In this document: positions 1 through 6,644 of the stretch, in pieces | Position numbering within the stretch: position 1 is the stretch's first letter | Layout: every line of letters begins with the position of its first letter | Assembly (NCBI GenBank): GCA_019414265.1 | Contig: DXMJ01000048.1 | Span: 1-7,313 of the forward strand | Length of the DNA: 7,313 nucleotides | Reading direction: 5' to 3' | Source of the DNA: Collinsella sp. | GTDB taxonomy: Bacteria > Actinomycetota > Coriobacteriia > Coriobacteriales > Coriobacteriaceae | Notes under the pieces: generated by a model | Database searches by the model: none | Told to the model about the DNA's origin: nothing | Seen by the model: the letters and a program-made list of their open reading frames with translations, nothing else | Translations under genes and position numbers: made by a program

Positions 1-665
1 TGGAAAAGGATGCGCGTGTGGGCCAGATTGCCGAGGCGGGCAATGTCACCGAGGCTGTGGAATCGATCCTGTCGAACAAGCCCGACGTCTTGTTTTTGGA
101 TATCACGATGCCCGGTCGCTCGGGAATCGAGCTTGCCGAGACGCTGCAGAACCTAAAGACGCCGCCGGTCGTGGTGTTTGTGACGGCATTTGCCGAGTAT
201 GCGGCCGATGCCTATAACCTCGATGCCGTCGATTACATCGTCAAGCCGGTCGAGGACGCGCGCCTGTCGAAGGCGCTCGACAAGATCGAAACCGCCCTGG
301 GTGTTCGCCGCGCTGTCCATACCCCGCGCCAGCCCCTTCGCCTGACGGTGGATCGTGGGGGTAAAAAGGTGTTCATTCCCGTGGCGGATGTCTGCTACTT
401 TGAGGCACGCGCCGATTTTTGCAACGCCGTCTGCGCCGAGGGAACATACCTGATCAATGAGTCGATTTCCTCGCTCGAGCGGCGCCTGGCCTCCGAGGGC
501 TTTATCCGTGTCCACCGCAGTTATCTGGTCAATTTGGAAGACGTGCACAATGTCGAGATCGGCTCCACGGGCCTGATGGAGCTCAGGCTCGATCGCGTGA
601 CCTCGACGGTGCCCGTGTCCCGCCGTCGCGCCGCCGAGGTTAAGACGCACCTGGGGCTTGCGTAA
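1..665 (+). CDS. LytTR-family response regulator, 5' partial
   Basis: Two-component response regulator: an N-terminal receiver domain phosphorylated by a partner kinase and a C-terminal LytTR DNA-binding domain. The reading frame is open from position 3, so the gene starts upstream; a GTG at 18 is internal, not the start. Alignment with the paralogue at 5837-6553 suggests about 21 residues are missing, including the acidic pair that binds magnesium. In visible numbering (220 residues), the phospho-acceptor is D33 in FLDITMPG, the switch threonine T61 in FVTAF and the conserved lysine K81 in VKP. The LytTR domain spans roughly 108-219, with the family-typical stretches IRVHRSYLVNL and VPVSRRR. 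TAA stop at 663-665, with no convincing terminator after it. Its kinase is not in the window; it may lie upstream or be shared with the LytS-like kinase at 4421. Family assignment is secure; targets are unknown. Confidence 0.93.
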   Translation, partial: EKDARVGQIAEAGNVTEAVESILSNKPDVLFLDITMPGRSGIELAETLQNLKTPPVVVFVTAFAEYAADAYNLDAVDYIVKPVEDARLSKALDKIETALGVRRAVHTPRQPLRLTVDRGGKKVFIPVADVCYFEARADFCNAVCAEGTYLINESISSLERRLASEGFIRVHRSYLVNLEDVHNVEIGSTGLMELRLDRVTSTVPVSRRRAAEVKTHLGLA

Positions 666-679
666 GCGGTCCGCACGCC

Positions 680-688
680 ACCGTTTAC
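680..688 (+). promoter_or_regulatory. possible LytTR-binding half-site
   Basis: ACCGTTTAC matches the published LytTR 9-base consensus (WMMGTTNRK) at eight of nine positions. It lies 10 bases before the TTGGCA of the putative promoter of the lipase-like gene, near -48, a plausible activator position. LytTR sites usually come as two direct repeats about 12 bases apart, and no good second copy is present, so this may be chance. Confidence 0.25.
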
Positions 689-698
689 CGCCGCAGGT

Positions 699-725
699 TT
701 GGCACGGGCGCGCGGTGGGCATAAT
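699..725 (+). promoter_or_regulatory. putative promoter of the phospholipase C-like gene
   Basis: TTGGCA (699-704) and CATAAT (720-725) resemble sigma-70-type -35 and -10 hexamers, but the 15-base spacer is short. The -10 box sits in the context TGGG-CATAAT-GGG, similar to boxes before the transporter (1757) and glycosyltransferase (3157). A start near 732 would give a leader of about 26 bases. Confidence 0.45.
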
Positions 726-757
726 GGGTGGCATCGAATGAAATCGAAAGGATCATT

Positions 758-1702
758 ATGCCTGCGCTCATTACGCATCATCTGTTTGGCGAGGAAAGCA
801 TCGACCGTCTTCCGCAGGGCGTTATTACGTCCGACGAGGAGCGCATCGCCTTTATCCTGGGAAACCAAGGTCCCGACCCGTTTTTCTTCCACATGCTCAC
901 GCCGCGCATTTCCGACTGTATGTCGCTTGCTCAGGTCATGCACCGCTCGCGCATGTCGCGCCAGTTCTCGTGCCTGCGCGACGGCGTGTCGCACCTGCAG
1001 CCGCGCGACGCCAATCTGGGCCGCGCCTTTGCGCTGGGCCTGCTGTCTCACTATGTACTCGACCGCAATGCCCACCCCTTTGTCTACGAGCAGCAGTTTG
1101 GCATTGTAGATTCCGATCCCGAGCTCGAGGCTTCGGGCAGCCAAGTTCACGCCGTGCTCGAAAGCGATCTGGACGTGCTGATGCTACAGCTCAAGCGCGA
1201 CGGTGCCACGGTCGAGGATTATCCGCCGGCGGGCGAGATCGTCACTACCGACCGCATCAATCGCGTTGCCGGCGTGCTGATGAGCTACGTCGCCGGGCGC
1301 GTGTACGGTATCGACATCCCGGCGGGGGAGTACGCCGGCGCCGTAGCCGACATGCAGCTGCTCTACCGTACTATCGAGCCGGCCGGTTCGGCCAAGACGC
1401 GCGCGATTGCCCTGGTTGAGGGCTTGGTGCATGACTACTCGCTGCTCGACGGCCTTGCTCATCGCGTGACGACGGAGCTGCCCGAGCGCACCGGTAACCT
1501 GGGCCACCTGACATGGAAGAACCCCTTTACCGATGAGGTTTCGACCGAGAGCTTCCCCGAGGTCTTTGAGCGCGCGCTGACCGATTACGAGCTCACCGTT
1601 GCCCGCTTTATCGAGACCGGTGACATGGATGCCGTGACCGGCCATATCAACTATAGCGGTCGCGTACTCGACGCCGACGAGGAGTTCGACCGCGAGGAGT
1701 AG
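758..1702 (+). CDS. zinc-dependent phospholipase C family protein
   Basis: A 314-residue protein resembling the Zn_dep_PLPC family (Pfam PF00882), whose members use conserved His and Asp/Glu residues to bind zinc and are often annotated as phospholipases, though most bacterial members are uncharacterised. Visible hallmarks: paired histidines H7-H8 at the N-terminus, GNQGPDPFFF at 35-44, LSHYVLDRNAHPF at 96-108 and HAVLESDLD at 131-139, matching the spaced His/Asp pattern of the family. There is no signal peptide or transmembrane segment, so a cytoplasmic location is likely, unlike secreted clostridial alpha-toxins. I chose ATG 758 because GAAAGGA (746-752) lies 5 bases upstream; an in-frame GTG at 728 would put translation across the putative promoter and lacks a ribosome binding site. 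The last 100 residues are acidic and match nothing I recognise. It appears to be a single-gene unit. Fold assignment is good; substrate is unknown. Confidence 0.82.
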   Translation: MPALITHHLFGEESIDRLPQGVITSDEERIAFILGNQGPDPFFFHMLTPRISDCMSLAQVMHRSRMSRQFSCLRDGVSHLQPRDANLGRAFALGLLSHYVLDRNAHPFVYEQQFGIVDSDPELEASGSQVHAVLESDLDVLMLQLKRDGATVEDYPPAGEIVTTDRINRVAGVLMSYVAGRVYGIDIPAGEYAGAVADMQLLYRTIEPAGSAKTRAIALVEGLVHDYSLLDGLAHRVTTELPERTGNLGHLTWKNPFTDEVSTESFPEVFERALTDYELTVARFIETGDMDAVTGHINYSGRVLDADEEFDREE

Positions 1703-1756
1703 GACCCGCTCCTGCCCCTTTGCCGAATCCTTACCAGCGCTTCTGTGCAATTGGGG

Positions 1757-1762
1757 TACGAT
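1757..1762 (+). promoter_or_regulatory. putative -10 box of the transporter gene
   Basis: TACGAT preceded by TTGGGG and followed by G, similar to the boxes at 720 and 3157. No good -35 hexamer is found at 16-18 bases; TTACCA (1731-1736) is 20 bases away. The leader to the ATG would be about 35 bases. Confidence 0.35.
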
Positions 1763-1803
1763 GAACTAACTGCATATCGGGCGAATACGAAGGGGCCCTG
1801 TCC

Positions 1804-3054
1804 ATGAAATACACCAAGCTCGAGCGTAACTGGGTTATGTACGATGTGGGCAATTCGGCCCTCGTGTTGCTCAATACCTCGGTGGTGCCCATCTACTTTA
1901 ACGCCATCAATACCGGTGCTTCCTCGGCAGACCTGGTGGTCGCTTGGGGCAACGCTCAGACGATTGCCTCGCTAGTCATTGCCATGCTCATGCCCATTCT
2001 GGGCGCGCTTGCCGATTACGCCGGCAACAAGATCAAGTTCTTCTTGGGCTTCTTCCTCACGGGCCTGGTCCTTTGCCTGGCGCAGGCTATCCCAATGTCC
2101 GCCATGGCATTTTTGACCGTGTACGTGCTGTGCACCATCGGCCTTAACTCTTCTATGACGTTCTACGACGCCATGCTGCCCGACATTACCACCGACGAGC
2201 GCATGGACGCCGTGTCCAGTTCGGGCTATGCCTGGGGCTACATCGGTTCCACCGTGCCGTTCATCATTTGCCTGGCGCTTATCATGGGTGGCCCCGCTCT
2301 CGGCGTCCCCACCATGCTGGCAACGCGTCTGTCGTTTATCATCACCGGTGCCTGGTGGCTCATCTTTACCCTGCCGCTCATTCGCACCTATAAGCAAAAG
2401 TACGGTCGCGAGCGCGGTCCCCAGGACACCATCGGCCACATCGTGGGCGGTGTGTTCTCCGAGGTCGGACACACCATGCGCGAGATCGCCCACAACAAGA
2501 CCGTGCTGGTCTACATGATCGCGTTCTTCTTCTACATCGACGGCGTGCACACGGTCATTTCCATGGCAACCAGCTACGGCTCGGCTCTGGGTATCGATTC
2601 GACCCAGCTGGTGCTGGCGCTGCTCGTCACGCAGTTTGTGGCCTTTCCGTCCGCCATCATCTACGGCAAGCTCGCCGGACGCGTGGGCACGCTCAACATG
2701 ATTCTGGTGGCGGTCGCCGCCTACATGGGCATTGTGCTGTTCGCCGCGTTCTTCCTAAAGACCGCCTTTGAGTTCTGGGTGCTTGCCATTATGGTCGGCC
2801 TGTTCCAGGGCGGCGTGCAAGCGCTCAGCCGTAGCTACTTTGGTCGCATTATCCCTAAAGAAAAATCCAACGAGTACTACGGCTTCTTTGACATCTTTGG
2901 TCGTTATGCAAGCGTCATGGGCACCTTTCTAGTGTCGGTCGTCACCTCGCTGACCGGCAACCCGTCGCTGGGCGTCCTTTCCATTGGCGTGCTGCTGGTT
3001 GTTGGCTTTATGCTGCTGGTCCGCCTGTCCCGCATGACTCAGGCGGCGGCGTAA
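1804..3054 (+). CDS. UMF1-family MFS transporter (Atg22-like)
   Basis: A 416-residue polytopic membrane protein of the major facilitator superfamily, UMF1 branch (related to the yeast vacuolar effluxer Atg22, Pfam PF11700). Family signatures are clear: NWVMYDVGNSA at 9-19, the MFS loop motif GALADYAGNK at 67-76, FFYIDGVHTVI at 242-252 and GGVQALSRSYFGRIIPKEKS at 336-355 followed by EYYGFFDIFGRYAS at 357-370. I count about 12 hydrophobic segments, with a charged cytosolic loop around 194-235 dividing the two halves. Length is normal for bacterial members. Start: ATG 1804 with AGGGG (1791-1795) 8 bases upstream. It is separated from both neighbours by gaps of 101 and 182 bases, and a promoter-like box lies at 1757, so it is probably monocistronic. 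Atg22 exports amino acids; bacterial UMF1 substrates are largely unknown, so substrate and direction cannot be stated. Confidence 0.92.
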   Translation: MKYTKLERNWVMYDVGNSALVLLNTSVVPIYFNAINTGASSADLVVAWGNAQTIASLVIAMLMPILGALADYAGNKIKFFLGFFLTGLVLCLAQAIPMSAMAFLTVYVLCTIGLNSSMTFYDAMLPDITTDERMDAVSSSGYAWGYIGSTVPFIICLALIMGGPALGVPTMLATRLSFIITGAWWLIFTLPLIRTYKQKYGRERGPQDTIGHIVGGVFSEVGHTMREIAHNKTVLVYMIAFFFYIDGVHTVISMATSYGSALGIDSTQLVLALLVTQFVAFPSAIIYGKLAGRVGTLNMILVAVAAYMGIVLFAAFFLKTAFEFWVLAIMVGLFQGGVQALSRSYFGRIIPKEKSNEYYGFFDIFGRYASVMGTFLVSVVTSLTGNPSLGVLSIGVLLVVGFMLLVRLSRMTQAAA

Positions 3055-3067
3055 GGCAACCGGGCTC

Positions 3068-3102
3068 AGTACAGCAATTGTGCCTATCTGCAGTACTCTT
3101 TT
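3068..3102 (+). repeat. imperfect inverted repeat after the transporter gene
   Basis: AGTAC-A-GCA (3068-3076) and TGC-A-GTACT (3089-3097) are mirror-complementary with one A/A mismatch and a 12-base loop, followed by CTTTT. It could be a weak terminator for the transporter transcript or an operator; the T-run is short and the stem weak. Confidence 0.4.
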
Positions 3103-3133
3103 GGAAGTAGCCGCATAAATCATTCTGACTTCC
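3103..3133 (+). repeat. inverted repeat GGAAGT / ACTTCC
   Basis: Perfect 6-base arms GGAAGT (3103-3108) and ACTTCC (3128-3133) separated by 19 bases, 24 bases upstream of the -10-like box at 3157. The layout would fit a dimeric regulator's operator, but arms this short can occur by chance. Confidence 0.3.
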
Positions 3134-3156
3134 GAGCAATGTTTAGCCCAAGTGGG

Positions 3157-3162
3157 TATGAT
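3157..3162 (+). promoter_or_regulatory. putative -10 box upstream of the glycosyltransferase
   Basis: TATGAT in the context GTGGG-TATGAT-GG, similar to the boxes at 720 and 1757. I see no good -35 hexamer at the right distance. A start near 3169 would place the strong hairpin at 3179 only about 10 bases into the transcript. Confidence 0.4.
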
Positions 3163-3178
3163 GGAATCAGCTAGGTCG

Positions 3179-3214
3179 CGGGGCGTCGCCTGTGTTTGGC
3201 GGCGCCCCGTTTTT
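3179..3214 (+). terminator. intrinsic terminator in the glycosyltransferase leader
   Basis: A 12-base-pair stem, CGGGGCGTCGCC (3179-3190) with GGCGGCGCCCCG (3198-3209), has one G-U pair and a 7-base loop. Five T residues follow (3210-3214). It lies 125 bases after the transporter stop and ends 7 bases before the ribosome binding site of the next gene. It may end transporter transcription, or act as an attenuator if transcription begins at the box at 3157. Confidence 0.85.
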
Positions 3215-3236
3215 GTGTTGCAAGGAGGGTAAAGGT

Positions 3237-4424
3237 ATGAACGCCACGGTTGTGATCCCAACATATTGGGCGGGCGATGATACCCAAGCAAACGCTCCCG
3301 GCACCTACGATCACTCGACGTCGCTCAACGCCGCCAACCCGGAACTCGATCGCTGCCTGACTTCACTCGAACAGGTGCGTGACATTCCGCGCATCATTCT
3401 CTTGGTGGTCTGTCCGGTTTCTGCCACGGCCGACGTATCCCATCGCGTGCACGAAATCGTTAATGCGCATCCCACACTTAAGGTCACCGTCGTTACCAAT
3501 ACTCAGGCTTCGCGTGTTGCCGACCGCGTGGCACAGATTGCGCCCAAAGGCTCGGGCGAGTGCGTGAGCCTGCGCGGCTACGGCGCCATCCGCAACATGG
3601 GTCTTGCCTGCGCGGCGGTGCTGGGGCACGACGCGGTTGTGTTTTTGGATGACGACGAGACTGTCATCGATGCCGACTTTATGAAGCGTGCGACCTATGC
3701 GCTGGGCCAGCAGACGCGTCAGAGCCTGCCGATTTTAGTCAAGAGCGGATACTTTTATGATCGCGACGGGTCGCCGCTGGCTCCCACGGACAAAGCGGGC
3801 ATTTGCCATCGCTGGTGGACCAAGCGTATCGAGTTCAATCGCTGGATGAAAAAGGCGCTCTCGGGCACCCGCATCTCGCGCTCCAATTACGTGTGCGGCG
3901 GCCTGATGGCCCTGCACGCCCGCGCCTTTACGCGCGTGGCCTTCGACCCGTTTATCACCCGCGGCGAGGATCTGGACTACCTGTTTAACATGCGCATGTT
4001 CGGCTATGACGTGTGGTTCGATAACGAGTGGGCCGTGCGCCACCTGCCGCCCGAGTCCGAGAAGCGCTCGCCGCGCTTTATGCAGGACGTGTACCGTTGG
4101 TACTACGAGCGGGCCAAGCTGACGTTCGCTGCGCACCAAAAGGAGCTCGTTCCGGTTACGGCCGCATCACTCATGCCCTATCCGGGTCCGTGGATTTCGC
4201 GCGAGCTCGACGACCGCGTGCGCAAGACCGCCATGGTTCGCAGCATGTTTACCCGCGAGCACGAGGGGTATCTGCGCATCTGGCGTCATGGTATTGACGA
4301 GGCCAAGACCTATGCCCGCCAAAACGCCGCAAGCTACCTGCGTTTTCAGAGTTTCTGGCCCAAGATTATGGACGAACTTTGGCGCGACGCACAACTGATT
4401 AGCATCCTGGAGGGGGCTGAATGA
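3237..4424 (+). CDS. glycosyltransferase, GT-A fold, family 2-like
   Basis: A 395-residue soluble enzyme expected to transfer a sugar from a nucleotide-sugar donor. Visible GT-A features: first strand and nucleotide-binding start VVIPTYW (5-11), IRNMGLA (118-124) matching the R-N-x-G of family 2 enzymes, VVFLDDDE (134-141) holding the metal-binding DxD (D138-D140), CGGLMALHARAF (220-231) and the acidic acceptor-side motif RGEDLDY (242-248). The C-terminal part (about 275-395) is helical-looking and rich in aromatic and basic residues. There is no membrane segment, so it acts in the cytosol or at the inner membrane face. Start ATG 3237 has an excellent AAGGAGGG (3222-3229) 7 bases upstream; an in-frame GTG at 3192 is inside the terminator hairpin and rejected. 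It overlaps the kinase gene by 4 bases. Product could be a cell-wall, capsule or glycolipid sugar; donor and acceptor are unknown. Confidence 0.85.
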   Translation: MNATVVIPTYWAGDDTQANAPGTYDHSTSLNAANPELDRCLTSLEQVRDIPRIILLVVCPVSATADVSHRVHEIVNAHPTLKVTVVTNTQASRVADRVAQIAPKGSGECVSLRGYGAIRNMGLACAAVLGHDAVVFLDDDETVIDADFMKRATYALGQQTRQSLPILVKSGYFYDRDGSPLAPTDKAGICHRWWTKRIEFNRWMKKALSGTRISRSNYVCGGLMALHARAFTRVAFDPFITRGEDLDYLFNMRMFGYDVWFDNEWAVRHLPPESEKRSPRFMQDVYRWYYERAKLTFAAHQKELVPVTAASLMPYPGPWISRELDDRVRKTAMVRSMFTREHEGYLRIWRHGIDEAKTYARQNAASYLRFQSFWPKIMDELWRDAQLISILEGAE

Positions 4425-5764
4425 TCGACCGCCGCGCCCAGCGCAATAATTCAATTTCAATCTTTCGTATCATCGCCGTTGTCTGCGCCGTTTGCGTGTT
4501 GGCGTACTTTATCTTTGCCCTGGCGACTGGCATTGAGCCGATTGCCACGGTGATTGCCTGTGCGCTGCTGTGCATCTTCCTGTGTATCTTTATCTTTTTG
4601 ACGCTCAATCCCGATTCGGTACGCTCCCAGTACACCGAGGAGACGCTCTCGGTTGCCTCGGCCATGCTCGAGGACATTAAGGGCGGTCTGACGCAGGAAT
4701 CGGCGCTTTTGGTGTGCCGGCGTATCCTGCCCGAGACACGTGCCATGACCGTTGCCATCACCGATGAGGGCAACGTGCTGGCCTGCGCGGGCGAGTTCGA
4801 GGAAAAGCTGCTGCCCGATTCGCCCATCCACACGCTTGCCACGCGCTACGTCATTGAGCACGGCATCGTGCAGTCGTTCAACCGCGTGGTGGACGTGGTG
4901 GGTTCGGATGGCTCGCACAACCATGTTCCCGCCGGTATCATCGCGCCCATCAAGGTGGGCGACCGCACCGTCGGCACGCTCAAGTTCTACTACAAGACCC
5001 CGCGTGCCGTCGACCGTACCCAGTATGCGCTCGCCTCGGGTTTTGCCGAGATCCTGTCCACGCAGCTCGCCATCCACGAGCTCGAGGTGCAAAAGGAGCT
5101 CACGGCCCGTGCCGAGGTTCGTGCCCTACAAGCGCAGATCAATCCGCACTTTCTGTTCAACACGCTCAACACTATCGCGTCGTTTACGCGCACCGATCCG
5201 CTGCGCGCCCGCGAGCTGCTGCGCGAGTTCTCGTCGTTCTATCGCGCCACGCTCGACAACTCGGGGTCGCTTATCCCGGTCTCGCGCGAGGTTGCCCAGA
5301 CCAAGCGCTACCTGACGTTTGAGAAGGCGCGCTTTGGCGAGGACCGCGTACTGGCGACCTTCGATGTCTCCGAGGATGTCGAGGACACGTTGGTCCCGGC
5401 CTTTGTAATACAGCCCATCGTCGAGAACGCCGTACGGCATGGCATGGGCGATGACGGTGCCCTGCGGATCGATGTGACCGTCCATCAAGACGGCGACGAC
5501 GCAATCCTGATTGCCGTAGCCGACAACGGTGTGGGCATGGACGAGGGCACCGCCGCCAGGCTGTTTGATGAGCGCTCCGCCCGCCCCGATGCCAGTTCCC
5601 CGCAAGGCGGCGGCGCCGGTGTGGCCATGCACAATATTTCTGAGCGCATCCATCGCTTTTATGGACCGCACTCCTATACGCGCGTCGAATCGGCGCCGGG
5701 CAAGGGCACCAAAGTGCTCCTGCACCTTGATTTGTCAGAGAGCATCTTTGACATTCAAGAGTAA
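4421..5764 (+). CDS. LytS-like sensor histidine kinase
   Basis: A 447-residue membrane histidine kinase of the LytS/YehU class (His_kinase PF06580 plus HATPase_c), which autophosphorylates and passes phosphate to a LytTR regulator. Order: transmembrane helices at about 15-37 and 40-62 with almost no external loop; a GAF-like region at about 75-215, including AGIIAPIKVGDRTVGTLKFYY (171-191); an H-box QAQINPHFLFNTLNTI (238-253, phospho-acceptor H243); RF at 304-305; an N-box QPIVENAVRHG (331-341); a G1 box DNGVGM (368-373) and a G2 region GGAGVAMHNISERI (397-410). All catalytic boxes are intact. Classical LytS proteins have a larger multi-helix sensor, absent here. ATG 4421 lies within the upstream stop (ATGA overlap), with GGAGG (4409-4413) 7 bases before it, so translation is probably coupled to the glycosyltransferase. 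Its partner is most likely the regulator at 5837. The stimulus is unknown. Confidence 0.93.
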   Translation: MIDRRAQRNNSISIFRIIAVVCAVCVLAYFIFALATGIEPIATVIACALLCIFLCIFIFLTLNPDSVRSQYTEETLSVASAMLEDIKGGLTQESALLVCRRILPETRAMTVAITDEGNVLACAGEFEEKLLPDSPIHTLATRYVIEHGIVQSFNRVVDVVGSDGSHNHVPAGIIAPIKVGDRTVGTLKFYYKTPRAVDRTQYALASGFAEILSTQLAIHELEVQKELTARAEVRALQAQINPHFLFNTLNTIASFTRTDPLRARELLREFSSFYRATLDNSGSLIPVSREVAQTKRYLTFEKARFGEDRVLATFDVSEDVEDTLVPAFVIQPIVENAVRHGMGDDGALRIDVTVHQDGDDAILIAVADNGVGMDEGTAARLFDERSARPDASSPQGGGAGVAMHNISERIHRFYGPHSYTRVESAPGKGTKVLLHLDLSESIFDIQE

Positions 5765-5784
5765 AATAAAAGGCTATGGGCTCA

Positions 5785-5809
5785 ACGCCAAGCGGCGGAT
5801 GCCCGGCGT
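5785..5809 (+). repeat. short inverted repeat between kinase and regulator
   Basis: ACGCC (5785-5789) and GGCGT (5805-5809) can pair across a 15-base loop within the 72-base gap. No T-run follows, so it is not an intrinsic terminator and the kinase and regulator are probably cotranscribed. It may be fortuitous in this G+C-rich DNA. Confidence 0.25.
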
Positions 5810-5836
5810 AGTTTGTTGACGAAAGGTTTAATCCCT

Positions 5837-6553
5837 ATGCTGCGTGCGATGATTGTGGATGATGAGGCCCCGGCCCGTTCGGAACTTCGCTTCTTGCTCG
5901 AGCAGACGGGCAAGATCGGCACGATCACTGAGGCGTCGAGCGTCCGCTCCGCCATTGAGATGTTGATGGAAAGCCGCGTCGATGTCGTATTTCTCGATAT
6001 CTCGATGCCCGGCGCTTCTGGTCTGCAGCTTGCCGAGGCACTGCATAAGCTTAAGAATCCGCCGGCGATTGTGTTTGTGACCGCGTATAGCGATCATGCC
6101 GTCGAGGCGTTCGACGTAGATGCCGTCGATTACCTAATGAAGCCGGTTGAGGAGGCACGCCTGGATCGCGCAATCGAGAAGGTCATGCAGCGCGCCAAGC
6201 CCGTCACGGACAGCAAGGCCACCATCGAGCGCATTCCGGTGGAAAAGGGCGGCCGTAAGGTCCTCATTCCCGTGGATGACATTCGCTTCATCATGGCCAA
6301 GGACGATTACTCCTGTATCTATACCGTCGATGATCGTTTTCTATCGACGACTTCGCTGGCTCAGTTCGAGGCCAAGCTTTGCGACTTTGGCTTCTTTCGC
6401 GTTCATCGCCGCTATATCGTCAACTTGGCGTGCGTCACAGATGTCGAGACGGTGCCCTCGGGCGCTATCCAGCTGGGCATTACGGGCGTCGACGAACGCG
6501 TGCCGGTCTCGCGCCGCCGCGTTGTGCCACTCAAGAAGGCCCTGAGCCTCTAG
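5837..6553 (+). CDS. LytTR-family response regulator
   Basis: A complete 238-residue response regulator: receiver domain at about 2-118 and LytTR DNA-binding domain at about 130-236. Receiver residues are intact: acidic pair D8-D9 in IVDDEAPAR, phospho-acceptor D54 in FLDISMPG, T82 in FVTAY and K102 in MKP. The LytTR part shows FFRVHRRYIVNL (186-197) and VPVSRRRV (222-229). I chose ATG 5837, supported by GAAAGG (5821-5826) and by the fit to receiver N-termini; an in-frame TTG at 5813 would add eight residues before the first strand. It sits 72 bases after the LytS-like kinase, the usual order for such pairs, and a terminator follows it, so it closes the glycosyltransferase-kinase-regulator unit. 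It is a close paralogue of the partial regulator at 1-665. Targets are unknown; autoregulation is plausible but not shown. Confidence 0.95.
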   Translation: MLRAMIVDDEAPARSELRFLLEQTGKIGTITEASSVRSAIEMLMESRVDVVFLDISMPGASGLQLAEALHKLKNPPAIVFVTAYSDHAVEAFDVDAVDYLMKPVEEARLDRAIEKVMQRAKPVTDSKATIERIPVEKGGRKVLIPVDDIRFIMAKDDYSCIYTVDDRFLSTTSLAQFEAKLCDFGFFRVHRRYIVNLACVTDVETVPSGAIQLGITGVDERVPVSRRRVVPLKKALSL

Positions 6554-6559
6554 CACACT

Positions 6560-6608
6560 GGCCCCGCAGCCCTGTAGACCAATTGTCTGCGGAGCCGTGG
6601 GGCTTTTT
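6560..6608 (+). terminator. intrinsic terminator after the response regulator
   Basis: A long hairpin pairs GCCCC (6561-6565) with GGGGC (6599-6603) at its base and GTAGAC (6574-6579) with GTCTGC (6585-6590) at its tip. There are a few mismatches or G-U pairs between, a 5-base CAATT loop, and five T residues (6604-6608) after it. It begins 6 bases after the stop codon and separates the regulator from the phosphoesterase. Confidence 0.85.
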
Positions 6609-6644
6609 GTATATACGCCGAATCGGTTTTGCAGAAGGGATCTC

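Noticed and set aside
728..757. 10-residue extension of the phospholipase-like protein from GTG 728
   Set aside because: It begins 3 bases after the putative -10 box and has no ribosome binding site; the family starts near the paired histidines.
1972..2550. 192-codon open frame on the - strand inside the transporter gene
   Set aside because: It is His/Gly/Asp-rich with no recognisable domain, an antisense shadow typical of G+C-rich coding DNA; the + strand product is an unmistakable transporter.
3192..3236. 15-residue N-terminal extension of the glycosyltransferase from GTG 3192
   Set aside because: It would be encoded by the terminator hairpin and the ribosome binding site; ATG 3237 has an ideal AAGGAGGG and begins the GT-A fold directly.
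3163..3236. riboswitch in the glycosyltransferase leader
   Set aside because: Only about 10 bases separate the putative start from the terminator stem, too little for any known aptamer, and no alternative pairing was found.
5126..5725. 199-codon open frame on the - strand inside the kinase gene
   Set aside because: It is the antisense of the kinase catalytic boxes, which are intact on the + strand, and it has no domain of its own.
5813..5836. 8-residue extension of the response regulator from TTG 5813
   Set aside because: It would consume the GAAAGG ribosome binding site, and receiver domains start just before the first strand, as ATG 5837 gives.
6583..6615. promoter for the phosphoesterase using TTGTCT and TATATA
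   Set aside because: The hexamers are 21 bases apart, and the first lies inside the terminator stem.
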